Assembly (NCBI GenBank): GCA_027186245.1
Contig: CP114493.1
Coordinates: 7,943,501-8,007,500 of the forward strand
Source of the DNA: Coriaria nepalensis
Taxonomy: Eukaryota; Streptophyta; Magnoliopsida; Cucurbitales; Coriariaceae
DNA length: 64,000 bases
Direction of reading: 5' to 3'
A program made the position numbers and the translations under genes. The notes below the pieces were generated by a model. That model had not been told where the DNA came from. It saw only the letters and a list, made by a program, of their open reading frames with translations, and did no database searches. Shown piece by piece: positions 37,325 to 49,330 of this stretch; positions within the stretch are counted from its first letter, which is position 1, and each line of letters opens with the position of its first letter.

Positions 37325-38055
37325 TAATAGAAACTTTGTTTATGGTTTGTTTAGAATCTAATAAATATTAGATTTCATTTCGTTGTAGGCTCGAGCAGTT
37401 AGGGTGAAGCAACGAGTAATCGTCAAAAATATTATATTTCATGTCTGAAGTGAAATTAATATATAAGAAAGATGATATAATTTTTTTCATTGTCAATTAG
37501 TTTTCAAATTGAAGTCTAAATTTTTATTGATATCAGAGTTAGATTAAACACGTGATTAAATTAACTATCATACGTACTCGCATCACTCATATGAAAAAAA
37601 TGTTCACATGTAGGCTTTAACATAACATTACACATGAGAGATGTGTTCTGACAATAAAGAAGAGTACACCTCCACTCGTATCAAGGTCTATCTTAAAGAG
37701 CATGAGATAAAGCATCAACTCATCGTATTTTATACCTCTCAACAAAATGGTGTGTTTGAAAGAAAAATTAAATATATCATGGAGATAATAAAAAGTATGA
37801 TGGCTAAAAAGAACCAAGTTATACTATATGATTACGTAGATATCCACTGTTTATCCTTATCCCTCTAGATGCCATATTTATCTTTGGCTCCTTAAATTAA
37901 TTTGCTTTAGGTGTCATTTCTGCGGGTAATGAATAATATTATATCACACATCCAAGAGTGAATATTTGAAAAACTAATATATAAGAAAAATAAGTCAACT
38001 CCTCTCATTATCAATTCGTTTTAAGATGGAATCAAGATATGATGGGATCTTCCTT
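37325..38055 (+). pseudogene. Fragment of the AFP gene (intron end plus start of exon 2), split by a retroelement
   Basis: The stretch 37329-37411 matches the end of the AFP intron and the first bases of exon 2 (33607-33690), including the GTAGGCTCGAG acceptor. Homology resumes briefly at about 38031-38052, matching 33730-33750 around GATGGGATCTTCC. Between lies about 610 bp of a copia-type relic. No reading frame survives. Exon 1 has no counterpart, as expected if the duplication began inside the intron. Confidence 0.7.
37421..38030 (+). mobile_element. Degenerate Ty1/copia retrotransposon relic
   Basis: A frame at about 37635-37800 resembles the copia integrase core (CSDNKEEYTS, then a KHQLIVFYTSQQNGVFERK-like run), with decayed residues. 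Before it, near 37529-37541, a sequence like GATATCAGAGTTAG resembles the initiator-tRNA-Met primer-binding site. Two related AT-rich stretches (about 37441-37520 and 37955-38030, sharing TAATATATAAGAAA and TCAATTnGTTTT) look like remnants of the two LTR ends. Most of gag and all of the reverse transcriptase region are missing. Confidence 0.6.
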
Positions 38056-38219
38056 ACCTGTACGGCCTGACTGATACCATACCCACAATTCGATCTTGAA
38101 AAAAAAAAAAATAATCAATTTACACAAATATATCTTTTTATATGTCATGGACTTAGCTTACTTGATTACTTCTATCTTTACAAATTTTGTTAATGATTTT
38201 TAAGTTAGATAACAGATTA

Positions 38220-39215
38220 CCTGATTTCTATATAAACCACGCAAAGTGTAGCCAATTTCCTCAGATACCTCCTAGCAATCAGGAAGAGGAAAAGTAGACT
38301 GAAAATCATGAACTCCTTCGGTACTTAATGCTAATTCTTTTATCTTGTTTACAACTATATATGCTTCTTAGTTCTTGTTGCCATAGAAGTTAATGATTGT
38401 AACATGTGATTTTAATATCATGGTAGGGTTTATATCGGTAGCGATCCTGCTATAATTGGCTAATGTGGTGCAAGGAGTCTATCCGGATTTCCGAGAAAGA
38501 TCGACAATGCCGATAAGCGGCCATTGCAGACATTCCAACCCTTTAACCTGTCTCACCGTGGCTTGAATGGAGAGTTCCCAGAGGAGACCGCAGAGGAGGG
38601 AGCAGATTTCATAGAAATGGACATGCAAGCAACCAAGGTTGGTGTTCTTGTATGTGCTCATGACGTCAACCGCGACGACACAACTGACGTGGCAGATCAT
38701 AAAGAGTTTGCTGATAGAAGAAGAATCTATGAAGTCCAAGGTATGACTAGCTGGTTTACTGGTAATTACTTTTGCTTTGTTTGGTAACATTTTTTAAAAA
38801 TATATTTTTTTTTTTTGGTATTTTGAAACATATGATAAGTTTGTTTGATAACTATTTTTATGAAAATTTTTATCTAAAAGATGTTTTTTTAAAATCGGAA
38901 AAAAATTGTAAAAAAAATGAAATACAAAAATTATAAATTGTGATTTTCTACTTTTTAAAAAATAAATTTTGTATTTATACTATTGAAAATTTAATTTTTT
39001 ACCAACATAAACTAAACGGGGGTTTAATACTCAAAAGTTAATTTCTTATCATATAATTTTAATTTTTTATCATTATTATGAAAATTAATTTTTAAAATAT
39101 AAAAAATAAAAATACTGGATTAATACGGTTCGAGTTGACGGACTTTTGACTGATGTGACAGGGACTCTTCATCATTATCAAGAAATGACCAGCCTCAACC
39201 TAAGTGAAGATAGTA
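38220..39215 (+). pseudogene. Broken tandem copy of the GDPD gene
   Basis: Promoter, exon 1 (38308-38320) and exon 2 (38428 to about 38761) match the intact GDPD. In exon 2, a one-base loss near 38450 brings an early TAA; about 21 bases are lost before GADFIE, and other indels are present. Exons 3-5 are missing. An AT-rich insertion (about 38776-39020) lies in the gap. Only the end of the last exon remains, 39113-39215, reading like VDGLLTDVTGTLHHYQEMT. The 3' flank up to the receptor-kinase gene still aligns with 36340-36640. Confidence 0.88.
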
Positions 39216-39490
39216 ACTTTCAAATCACATGAAAAACAATTTGATTTTTATGTTTTACTTATCATTAGCAGTAGTAGTAGGGTCATTTTCACTTGCAGTT
39301 AAGACAATTTGGGTTTCTACTCTGTTTTCTTAGCATTGAATGAAGTAGTCTAGTTTAGTACTTCTTATCATGTCCTACAAATCGAAGATGAGAAAAAAAA
39401 GTTCTTTGTATATCTCCTGTACTTACTTGCATATATAATTAGAAGTCAGAGTCCTCGATCTATCTATCATGATGATACCGCTTGGCCTAA

Positions 39491-42400
39491 CTAGCACGGT
39501 TGAACTTGCTTCAATCTTTGAACGACCTGCCTCATAGTAGGCCGCATTGAAAGAGTCTCAACCGTACATGTAACCGCCAAGTGGAGCACCTGAACAAGAT
39601 CATCATGAGGAGCAAGGTCCCAAAGCCCGGTTGTGAAAACCTCCTTAGCTTTCCCAAGCCTCAACTGCATACAAGCCCAAGAAACGATATTGAAACCGTT
39701 CCCATGCGAAGAAAATGAGGGATCCAATGCCTTCTTATCTGATAGCAACTCGAGCAAAACCACCCCATAGCTATAAACATCAGCCTTTTCCGAGACACGA
39801 CAGGTCATTGCATACTCCGGTGCTACATACCCGAACGTCCCAGCCACGCCAGTTGTTGCGTGAGTCTCGGAAGTTCCTAAGAGCCTCGACAAACCGAAAT
39901 CAGACAAGTAAGCGTTGAACTCGTTGTCCAACAATATGTTGCTCGGCTTGACGTCTCGGTGTAGGACCCGAGGAACACATTGGTCGTGGAGGTAGGCCAA
40001 GGCCCGAGCAATGTCTAGAGCGATCTTGTGAAGAATCTTCCAACCAACGGCTCGAGTTGATCTTTCCTTAATAAAGTTCTCCAAATTGCCCCCCGGTAAG
40101 TAGTTGTATATTAGGAACATTTCTGTGTCGCTTGCATGATAACCGATAAGTGTTACAAGATTAGGGTTTCTTACTCTTCCTAGAGTCTTAATCTCCGCAT
40201 GAAATTGTTGGACACCTTGAAACCGTCCAAAGCAGAGTCGTTTTACAGCAACAATTGTTCCAGGCAAGATTTCAGCCTTGTAAGTGATTCCAAACCCTCC
40301 ATTTCCAATACAGTTGCTAGCACTGAAATTTCCAGTTGACCGGACAATACTATCGAAAGTCAACGGAATTCCAATGTCGGTAAAAACCGTAATTTCTTTT
40401 GATTCCGAAACCTGAATCCGGGAATCAGGGACCCATTTCCTCGTGTAGAAGAAGAGGATAACAAGAGCTAGAAGAACCGACACAATAACCGAAGCAGATA
40501 TAATCGATGCGACCTCTATCGAGGTGAGTCCATCAATTCGTCTTTTTCTGTCGCTTCCGAAAGCAGAAGATTTGTTATCCCTTGAATCTCCTCCATAGTC
40601 ATCAGGCAAATTTGGAGATGGAACAGTGATGGAAACAATATGACAAGAGTAGAGAAATAGATTGACAAGAAAGCTGCTACAATTCAATGCATTATTATAA
40701 TTTAATGGAAGAGACCTGGAAAGGTTATTGAATGAGGCATTAAATGATGAAAGCGCCGTCAAGTTAGCCAAACCAGAAGGAATCTTCCCTGAGAGTTTAT
40801 TATTGTTAAGCTGAAGAGTAGTTAATCTTCTCAAGTAGACAAGGCCTTGAGGAATCTCACCTGAAATATTGTTAGAGGAAATCTTGAGAACCTGAAGGGA
40901 CCGTAACCACATAAAGCTAGAAGGTATAGAACCGGTCAATCCATTACTAGCCAAAGAAAGATATTTAGATTCTTCAAATGGGTAACTTCACTTGGAATCA
41001 CACCTTGCAACTTATTCCCACTCAAATCGAGAATCACAAGAGATTCAAAATCTCCAAAACTCGGAGGTATTGACCCAGAAATCTGATTATAAGAAGCATC
41101 CATTAATCGAAGAGATCTACATTTTTTTCCAACATCAAATGGAATATGACCCGATAAATCATTATAACTAACATTTGCAATCATCCCTTTCAATTCACCA
41201 CACCTTTCAAGTAACCTTCCGGGAAATGAACCACTAAGCTTGTTCCCGTCAGCAAGAAACGCGTACTCTGTCCGATTTTCCAACATCTTAAGTGGAATAG
41301 GGGGGCTCTGAATACTACCACTCAAGTTGTTACTACCAAAATTATGCATCACAGAAAAACTATTACCTGTAAATGGAAGATCCATGATAAGCTGAGATTG
41401 ACAAGTAAAAAACGATAGGTAAGCATCTTCTGGAGTGTAAATGCCAAGACGATGCAATTTAAATGAAGGCCCACGGGGGCAAGAACAGTAATTATAGCTC
41501 GGAATGGGTCCTGATATGAGATTATTGCTTATGTCGAAGAAGGGTATACATGGAATAGGAAGCTTCTCATCAAGCTTTCCGGTTAGCTTATTTGAGCTCA
41601 AATCGAGATAATGCAGATTTTTACACCTTTCAAATACTCCGGTTATCTCTCCGGTTAGTAGGTTTTGGGCCAAGCTGAGCATTTCCAAGCTCTCACAATC
41701 AGCCCAATTGCTCGAAAGCCCACCGACAAGAGTGGCCCTTGGTGCCCAAAGTATCCTCAGGTTGGGAAGACTTGTAATTTCATCCGGAATAGTGCCTTTA
41801 AAATAATTGTACTCATCTGGAAAATCTCCTAGAGATTCAATGAACGGATCTCCTTCACTTGAATTCTGCTTAGTCAAAAGTGTGCTGTAAAGATTAGAGA
41901 GGACAAGGACTGATAATTTACGGCAACGTCCGAGCTCAGCTGGTATTAGACCACTCAGACTGTTTCTAGAAACATCGAGAACTTCAAGCATTTGAAGCCG
42001 GCCAAGTTCTGGAGGAATGACCTCGTCAAAAATATTCGAAAACAGCAAAAGAGTTCTTAACTGTAAAGAATTACCCAAACTACTTGGAATCGGACCAACT
42101 AGGAAGTTTCCGGAAAGATCGAGATGTTCAAGATTTTGAAAACCCTCACCGAACAGAGCTGGAAAATAATCAGTTAGCCTGTTTTGTGACAAATAAAGCC
42201 CCTCCAACCTCGAAAAATTACTAAAAAACTGGGGAATTGAACCGTTCACTTGATTGCCAGCTAAATTTAGGGTCCTCAAACTAGTACATTTTGAGAGTGA
42301 ATCAGGAATTTCCCCATAAATGCTATTAAACCCGAGATTCAAAACCTTTAACCATCTCAAACCCGAAAATTTTTCAACCAATTTCCCGTTCAACCAAATT

Positions 42401-42958
42401 CCCTTCAAGATCAAGCACTTCCAATTTCTCCAGGCCAAAAATTTCTGGAGGAATTTCACCACTAAGGTCATTGCAAGGAAGTAATAAGACCCTAAGCTGA
42501 GTAAGATTCCCAATCAATGGTGACAACTTTCCTACTAATTTCCTACCACTAAGTGAACAAACTCTTCTAATTCCGAATCCCTCGTATGGAAAATGTGAAA
42601 GCTTAGAAGAACAAGTAGAAGCTCGGTATTTACCTCTTTTGCCACTAATGAAAGTGATGTTGAGCGAAGAAACTCTGAAATTCGAGTCGCAAGAAACGCC
42701 GAACCAGGAACAGTGATTTGAAGAAGAAGCGTTGGAAACCCAGTTGGAGAGAATCCCAGATGGGTCCGAAACCGAGCGTTTGAATTCAAGCAAAATGGAT
42801 CTCTCAGAAGCTACTAATTGCCCAGATACTGAAGTCAGCAAACAGCATAACAAGAGATAATAATAGAAAAAGACCAGAACTTTACCAAACAGAAGATGGC
42901 ATTTCATTTTTCTCGACGAACCCGGAAAACTCATAATCGCTCTCTCTCTCTGCTTCAC
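39491..42958 (-). CDS. LRR receptor-like kinase, RPK2/TOADSTOOL2-like, with two frameshifts
   Basis: Plasma-membrane leucine-rich-repeat receptor kinase; RPK2 acts in CLE/meristem and anther signalling. The reading runs in three segments: 42958 to about 42400, about 42400 to 40960, and about 40960 to 39491. Together they equal about 1155 codons, the length of RPK2, and the gene is intronless as in the family. Order: signal peptide ([20 protein letters not shown]), N-cap [10 protein letters not shown], about 20 LRRs with an island region, transmembrane segment ([19 protein letters not shown]), kinase. The kinase is intact: [48 protein letters not shown]. Joins occur near [16 protein letters not shown] (one-base gain or two-base loss) and [13 protein letters not shown] (one-base loss). 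Either recent pseudogenisation or sequence errors. Confidence 0.85.
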
Positions 42959-44630
42959 TGGGTGAGTGAGAATGTTTTGAATTGGTGCAGAGAACCAAAG
43001 ATAAGAGAAAAGGTGGTATCATCTTTCTTTTTCTTCTTCCTTTTTTTTTTTTTTCTTTATAATAATTTTATTGGAAATAGCGGCTTTTGAAAAAGCACTT
43101 TTCATTTTCTTCTTTCTGCTTTTCAAAAATTTTCCCTTTTCCTTCTACTACAGTACTACAACTAATTAGTACTAAAACCTTCGTGAAGCTGAGCTGCTTC
43201 TGGATTCGCTTTTGCTATTTGCTTCTGTTCTTCTTTTCTCTCTTTGCCAAAGTGGAGTCCATGTGTCCCACGTGGCATACATGGGGCCACTAGTCACTTT
43301 AAATGCAAAAGACAAATCATTCTTTTCAAAGTTTTTTTTTTCAAATTGTTTCCAAGCCAATTTGATGGGCTCCTGGCCGCCGCTTTTTTTAAAACACCAA
43401 CGCACATACTATTTTATAATTTTGGGATTTCGCTCTTCTTCATTGATATGAACGTTAATGTTAGACTTCTATCTCTCACTTCAATCCTTCTCACACTTCT
43501 TCAAACGCACATACTATTTTTTTCTTACTCTCCCCTCTCCTGACCCTTCTCACACTCTTTTTCCTCACACTTCTTCTTCCACAAATCTCTCTGACCTTGA
43601 AGCTACGAGGTCTTTTTGCTCCCACGATCTCTGAACCTACGAGGTCCGATATCCAACAAAGTATTTGGAAACGGGAGCGCAACTGCTTGAGGGAAGAATA
43701 AAACCTAATCCATTAAAGGAGAGGCAACAATTTCTACAAACTCGAGCAAGCGATAGAGATGAAGCAGAAAAAATTCGAGTACTATAATGAAAGAAGACCT
43801 AAAATTGATGGAAGAAGAAGACGACCTAAATTGGGCAAGCGATGGAAGAAATACGATGTGTTTTCACCCTGATCAAAACGGTGTGTTTCATTAAAAATAA
43901 GGGTTGATATGTTGTCAGTACCTGACACAAGCAACCAATCAGACAGGGCCATACCTTTCTGGGTTTTTTTTTTCCGGCATTTATAGCCACACAATAAACG
44001 TTGAATAAATCACCCAAAAAAAAAAAAAAATCTCATTTTTTATTGGTCATTGCATAAGATTACAACTAACGTTTGTTCGTACAAAACATCTCCGACGAAT
44101 ATTGAGTTACAACTTAGAACCCATATAAAAGTTCCGACAAGAAAATTGAATCAAACCTACTAATAGAAAACATCACCCCCATTTTAGTTTTTAAGTAAGA
44201 AATTAGATAGTGAGAGAAACTTTCCAATAAATATTGAAGTCCCTTCTGAAAAGTAAAGACTTTACATCCTATTTGTCCCAAATGGATAGCAACATGCACA
44301 CCACCAAAATTCCTATAATAACCCAAAAAAAAAAAAAAATGAACATAATAACATTCAATACATAGTTAATGTTAATATTAAGCCGATAAAATTTTGAGTT
44401 GACCGTATTTATAATAGATTAATTTATTTTAACGGTAGTTTTTATAATTATATTATATATTTTATTAATATTAGATATGATTAAGATAAATTAATTTATT
44501 ATCAATATAATTTACTAAATTTTTTTTTGAATGGTATCATTCGTATGTTTTGTGACTATTCAAAGGCAAAGGGAGGGAAAAAGGGCACTACTCCTTTTTA
44601 ATAGTTAACCCTCATTTTCTAGGCAATTCA
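42959..44630. other. Intergenic region upstream of the receptor kinase
   Basis: Contains the receptor-kinase promoter (CT/TTC-rich leader near 43015-43060) and about 1 kb with short direct repeats (CGCACATACTATTTT at 43398 and 43505; CTACGAGGTC at 43602 and 43633). A repetitive origin is possible but no ends or protein were found. Confidence 0.4.
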
Positions 44631-45829
44631 TCATGCACCTCTAATGTTGATGAGGTGTATGTAACCTTTGTAGAGAAATTGGGGTTGCAACTTGCAATAT
44701 TTGAAGACTAGTAAAAGATGAAGTTTTTGTGTACCTCCAATCCTCAACTTGGTTTGAAGTTTCAGAACCCATGTTCCACTCCAAGCATACCCTTTAGAAA
44801 TACCACAAATCAGTAAGTCAATTATGATCATAAATTGATAATTTATAGCCCACTTTCCCTAATCAAGATAAAAGGATTTGATGTACATGAGCTGGGGAAG
44901 AATCAGAAGAAGAAAAAAAAAAAACATGTGGCGCCGCTGTTATACGAGATATAATTGCAACCAAACAAAACCTTAGAAGCCCAATATTTACCTTGGCCCA
45001 AACAGTTGGTAGAAGTGTTGACCCCAGTCTTGCAAACACAAGAAAAAGACTGATCCAAGTCCTCAAAACCACAAAAACCCCCACTCGCTTCACAATCTCT
45101 ACAACCACGTGGGCCATCACCATAATAAGACCCATTATACTCCAACAAAATACCATATCTCCACCTCATAGGGTCCCCTGCATCATCACCAAACCCATAA
45201 ACCGAACTATAAGAAGAACACTGCAACTTTGGAAGGTCCAACACAAACCCCGGGCCCACTGGCCCAGCTGGTGAATCAGAATCATACACACAGCAGCTAG
45301 AAACAGGCCCATTTTTCTGCAGCCCAAGGCCCATTACCCCCTTGCAAGAATACAACCCTCTACAGGCCCTAGACCTTGAGCCCGTATCACACAAATCCAC
45401 ACTCCGGTCAAAAACCGAGGAAGTCAAAGAGCAGCCAAGCAGGACAAAGATGTTTTGCATGGAGATGGTGAAGGGGGTGTTCGGATCTAATCTAAAGCTG
45501 CCTGAATTTTGCATGGAACTGCAGTTTGACATTAACGGGTCGGCGAGAAGTAGCGCGTTTGAGGTGTAATCTATGGAAGAGATGGTGTAGATTCCTGAAG
45601 TGGTGGAGAGTTGAAGTGAGCCCGAAGAAGTGCATATTATGTCTCTTGAGAATGAAGGGTGGCCGCAGCCGAATCCGGTGCCGAATGGGTACTTGATTGG
45701 GATTCCGCCACATGTGTTACGACATGTCGTGATGTTGATGTGGGTGTTGGATTGGACGACTGTTGAGTGGACTAGTATGGAGGTGAAGAAAATGGTGATG
45801 TGAAGAAGTGGGAGTGAGAGAGATGACAT
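44631..45829 (-). CDS. Secreted WAK-type galacturonan-binding protein without kinase
   Basis: Extracellular protein with a GUB_WAK (wall-associated-kinase pectin-binding) domain. Exon 1 is 45829-44992 and exon 2 is 44791-44631; phase 1 joins and gives 332 residues. Signal peptide about residues 1-25 (LPLLHITIFFTSILVHSTVV). The WAK signature CRNTCGGIPIKYPFGTGFGCG is seen in the first third, followed by many cysteines and an EGF-like end, CRDCEASGGFCGFEDLDQSFSC. Exon 2 adds a basic tail (YAWSGTWVLKLQTKLRI) with no clear transmembrane helix and no kinase. Similar kinase-less members exist in Arabidopsis. Exon 2 is less certain: retaining the intron would give a different short tail ending in phenylalanines. 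Divergent from RUS3. Confidence 0.82.
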
Positions 45830-46362
45830 GGAAGAAGACTTGTTGTGACTTGTGAGAGAGAGAATGGATGATGAAGAAATTGAAAAGCTCTTAACTAACG
45901 CGTAATTTTTGGTGTTAAGTCATGTTTTCGGTGGTGAGATTGAATATGTTTCACAATTTCTCTTCCTAAAAAGTAGAGCCTGTCTCCTTCGTGGGCTCCT
46001 CGAGTGAAAAAGTTAGATGATTTTTTGGAGGGAAATTTGGTCTGTTGTTTGCAAGGATGTAAATATTAGAATTTCTTGGTTAGATCTTACGTGAACCGAT
46101 TTATTTTAAGAGCATGTAAATGCCAGAAGATAATGACGTTACGTACAACCTAGCTATGATGAGCACAATTAACTATTGATTGGATTGGGCTTCTAGGTAT
46201 TTATTTTTCGCTACTCTTATAGGCCCAATAGACGGGCCCAATGTTCAGTAAGTTTGTCAAAATTCTTCATCGTGTTCGAACGAAGTTGACTCACGAAAAT
46301 GTTCGATTAGTCGTTCTGGATCGAGTTAGTCTGAAGAGGAAAGACACTGATTTTGGAGCACC
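45830..46362. promoter_or_regulatory. Bidirectional promoter region (WAK-like / RUS3)
   Basis: 533-bp spacer between two divergently transcribed genes. A TTGACTCA (W-box core TTGAC) lies near 46287. No TATA box clearly placed for either gene. Confidence 0.4.
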
Positions 46363-49330
46363 ATGGAAGAAGTGAGAAGTGATAAGCAAGCAGAGATCGT
46401 GTTGGAAGAATGGAACGGCTCTTCTTCAACAAAACTGTCGAAAACTGCAACTATTACAATTACTCCATCTCTCTCAATCCAAAGGTAAATTTTCAGGTTT
46501 TTTTCTTTTTCTAATTCCTATGTTTTTATTTTCTATCTTAGAACGATTTAAACAAACAGAAATGGTTGGTCTTGCTGATTCACAGATCTGGTGGCGTGTT
46601 TAATCATGTCTGGAGAGGAATCCTTGACGCATTTGTACCAGAGGCAAGCTTTTTCTTCTCCAACTTAAAATAATATATCAATTTGTATTTTTGTCCATTG
46701 TCTTATAATTCTCAGTTTCAATTTTCTCGCGAAAATGATTGTTCAATTTGTGCTTATGCAGGGTTTTCCTAGCAGTGTAACTCCAGATTATGTCTCTTTT
46801 CAATTTTGGGATTCATTACAGGTCAACTTACAGATAACCCTTAAAAGTTTTTACTCACATTTCTAATCATTATCTATAAATCGTTGTTTACTAAATTTCT
46901 TAACATATTTATGTATATTTTTAGGGTCTTTCAACTTACATAAGGACTATGCTTTCAACACAAGTAAGGTCTATTATGTTTTCACTTCTTTGTTTTGCTT
47001 CTTTTGAACTCAAATTGAACAATTTTTTATGAATTTGTGCTCATTTTTATTACTCTTTTTAATACTCTTCTTAGGCTCTTCTGAGCGCCATTGGAGTTGG
47101 TGAGAAATCGGCAACTGTAATTGGTGCCACATTTCAGGTAAAGTTATTCAGAAAGCTTAGTTGTTTGATCTCAGGAAGTGCTTTGATTCAGTAAAGGTTG
47201 AAATGATTTCAGTGGTTTTTGAGGGACCTAACTGGAATGCTCGGAGGTATCTTATTCACATTCTATCAGGTGAGATACTCTTTTCTTCTTTAGTTGTAAT
47301 TGCTGTTTTTTAATGTTTTTTGTCTTACAACTTGAAATTTTATCGAATTAATTACTTTTCAGAATTAATTTATATGCATAATGCCTGACAAGGTGCCTGT
47401 CTTTTAGGGCTCAAACCTGGATACGAATGCCAAAATGTGGCGGTTGGTTGCAGATTTCATGAATGATCTTGGTATGACCTCGATCAAATTAGTCTGTTAA
47501 GTACGATTATCAGATGACTGATTTAGTTTCACTAGATCTTAACTCCATTTGTTTTAACCATGAAACTCCTCTATTTGATGCAGGAATGTTGATGGACCTT
47601 GTATCTCCTTTATTTCCGTCAGCATTTGTGTTTGTAGTCTGCTTGGGGAGCTTATCAAGATCATTCAGTAAGTTCCTTGTTATATTCATATATTAATTCT
47701 TTGTAAAAAAACCAAATGAGATGTGCTTCAAAGGGCTTAGCTTATGAAAAAGTGCTTTTTTCTAATGTGAATCCATGTATATTTTAAGTACAAGAGAAGA
47801 TCATCTTTGCAATCTTACTGTTAGGCTATATCTTCTCAACTTCAAAGTTTTATTAAACTCTGTCTAAAATTCGTGTTTTAGCTGGGGTTGCAAGTGGAGC
47901 AACTAGAGCTGCTTTAACTCAGCATTTTGCTCTTCAGAATAATGCAGCTGATATATCTGCCAAGGTACCCTATCAACCCATCTGACTTGCCTAGAAAGAG
48001 AGCTCATAGCTTGTATTTTACTTTTCCCCATGTGTTCTTGTTTATTGATTAGGAAGGAAGTCAAGAGACAATGGCAACAATGTTGGGCATGATGTTTGGA
48101 ATGCTTCTCGCTCAAATCACAATTGGACACCCATTTGCTATTTGGTTCTCCTTCTTGTCCCTCACTGTGTTCCACATGTACGGTGCGTATGACATGCCAT
48201 CTGCGGCGTAGCATAACAAGTACACGAAAACTCAATAAACTTAATTTTCAATACTTGTTTCTCGCCTTATGTGCAGCTAACTATAAGGCCGTTCAGTGTC
48301 TTGCCTTGAATTCATTAAATCCTGAGAGGAGCTCAACAGTCTTGCAGCATTTCATTGAAACAGGCCAAGGTAAAGCTCAATTATAAATTCAGTTATGGGC
48401 GGTTCTGTCTTTATCTACTAGAATGAAAATTTCATTTCATTTCTGCAACTGAAACTCTTTCCAGTTCTTTCTCCTAAACAGGTTTCGAGGATGGAGCATA
48501 TTTTACCCACATGGGCCTCTCTTTGGACCTCTAAAAATGACAAGTTAATACATACACGTGTACGTCTAGGCGTAAGAATCTCTTTATTAAATCGCCCCGA
48601 AATGTGAGTTCATCCACGTTTTCATTCCTCTTTAAGATCTTTCGTTTCCTTTCTGTTTTCTTTTTTTTTCTTTTTTCCTTTTTCCTTTTTCTTATGTTGA
48701 TGATATAGTGTTGGATTCTGACTAATCTGAGTAATACATATCAAATAGGATGGACCTTCTGCATTCAGCAGGGTCTCACTATAAGAGAGGTATTTTTGAT
48801 GTCTACTCAGTTTTTTCTTACATGTAATTGAGATTGCAACTGAACTTCTGTCCTCGATGTCTTAATATATATTTTTTCCTTTTGGCCCTTTTTATAGCAA
48901 AGTATATGCTAGTGGAGTCAATGGGAAGCATAAGTGTTATCGTACATAGAGATTCAACAGCAGCAGATGTTTTGCAGTCATTCATTCATGCAAATGTTAT
49001 GGCAAGTCTCAAGGACGCAGAAAAGTCTCTGCATGCGGAGAGTGGAGCGTGGATGGATAATCACTACGAAGCTTTCATTCAAAAGGTATTTTGAATTTTC
49101 TAAGTCGGGTCCCTCTTGCATAAAATCTAAGTTTCTGGCTGACATTTCTTTTGTACTCCAATCCAAAGTGCGTAATGGTTTCTCCAAAATCGTAAGAGTT
49201 TTACAGCTATTTGTGTCATGTTTTGCAGCTGAAGTCATCAGGTTGGAAAACAGAGCGGTTGCTTTCACCTTCTATTATTTGGAGGGCAAACTGGATCAGT
49301 AGTGGTCCTTCAGGTGAGAAGATCGACTGA
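46363..49330 (+). CDS. RUS3: Root UVB-sensitive family protein 3 (RUS3, DUF647)
   Basis: DUF647 membrane-associated protein of the RUS family, related to RUS1/RUS2 that act in UV-B and vitamin-B6-linked root growth. RUS3's own role is unclear. The start reads MEEVRSDKQAEIVLEEWNGS with a GT donor after LSIQR. Later exons give AFVPEGFPSSVTPDYVSFQF, LSAIGVGEKSATVIGATFQ, GGILFTFYQGSNLDTNAKMW, VASGATRAALTQHFALQNNA, FHMYANYKAVQCLALNSL and the C-terminal GWKTERLLSPSIIWRANW, with the stop at 49328-49330. The order and wording fit Arabidopsis RUS3 better than RUS1, 2, 4, 5 or 6. Several hydrophobic segments in the middle suggest membrane association. No break seen; about 11-12 exons. Confidence 0.92.

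Noticed and set aside
37617..37868. A free-standing gene at the integrase-like reading frame
   Set aside because: It is a decayed piece of a copia element inside a pseudogene, without start context or the rest of the polyprotein.
43400..43900. Possible transposon indicated by short direct repeats
   Set aside because: Repeats are too short and no terminal structure or target duplication was seen.
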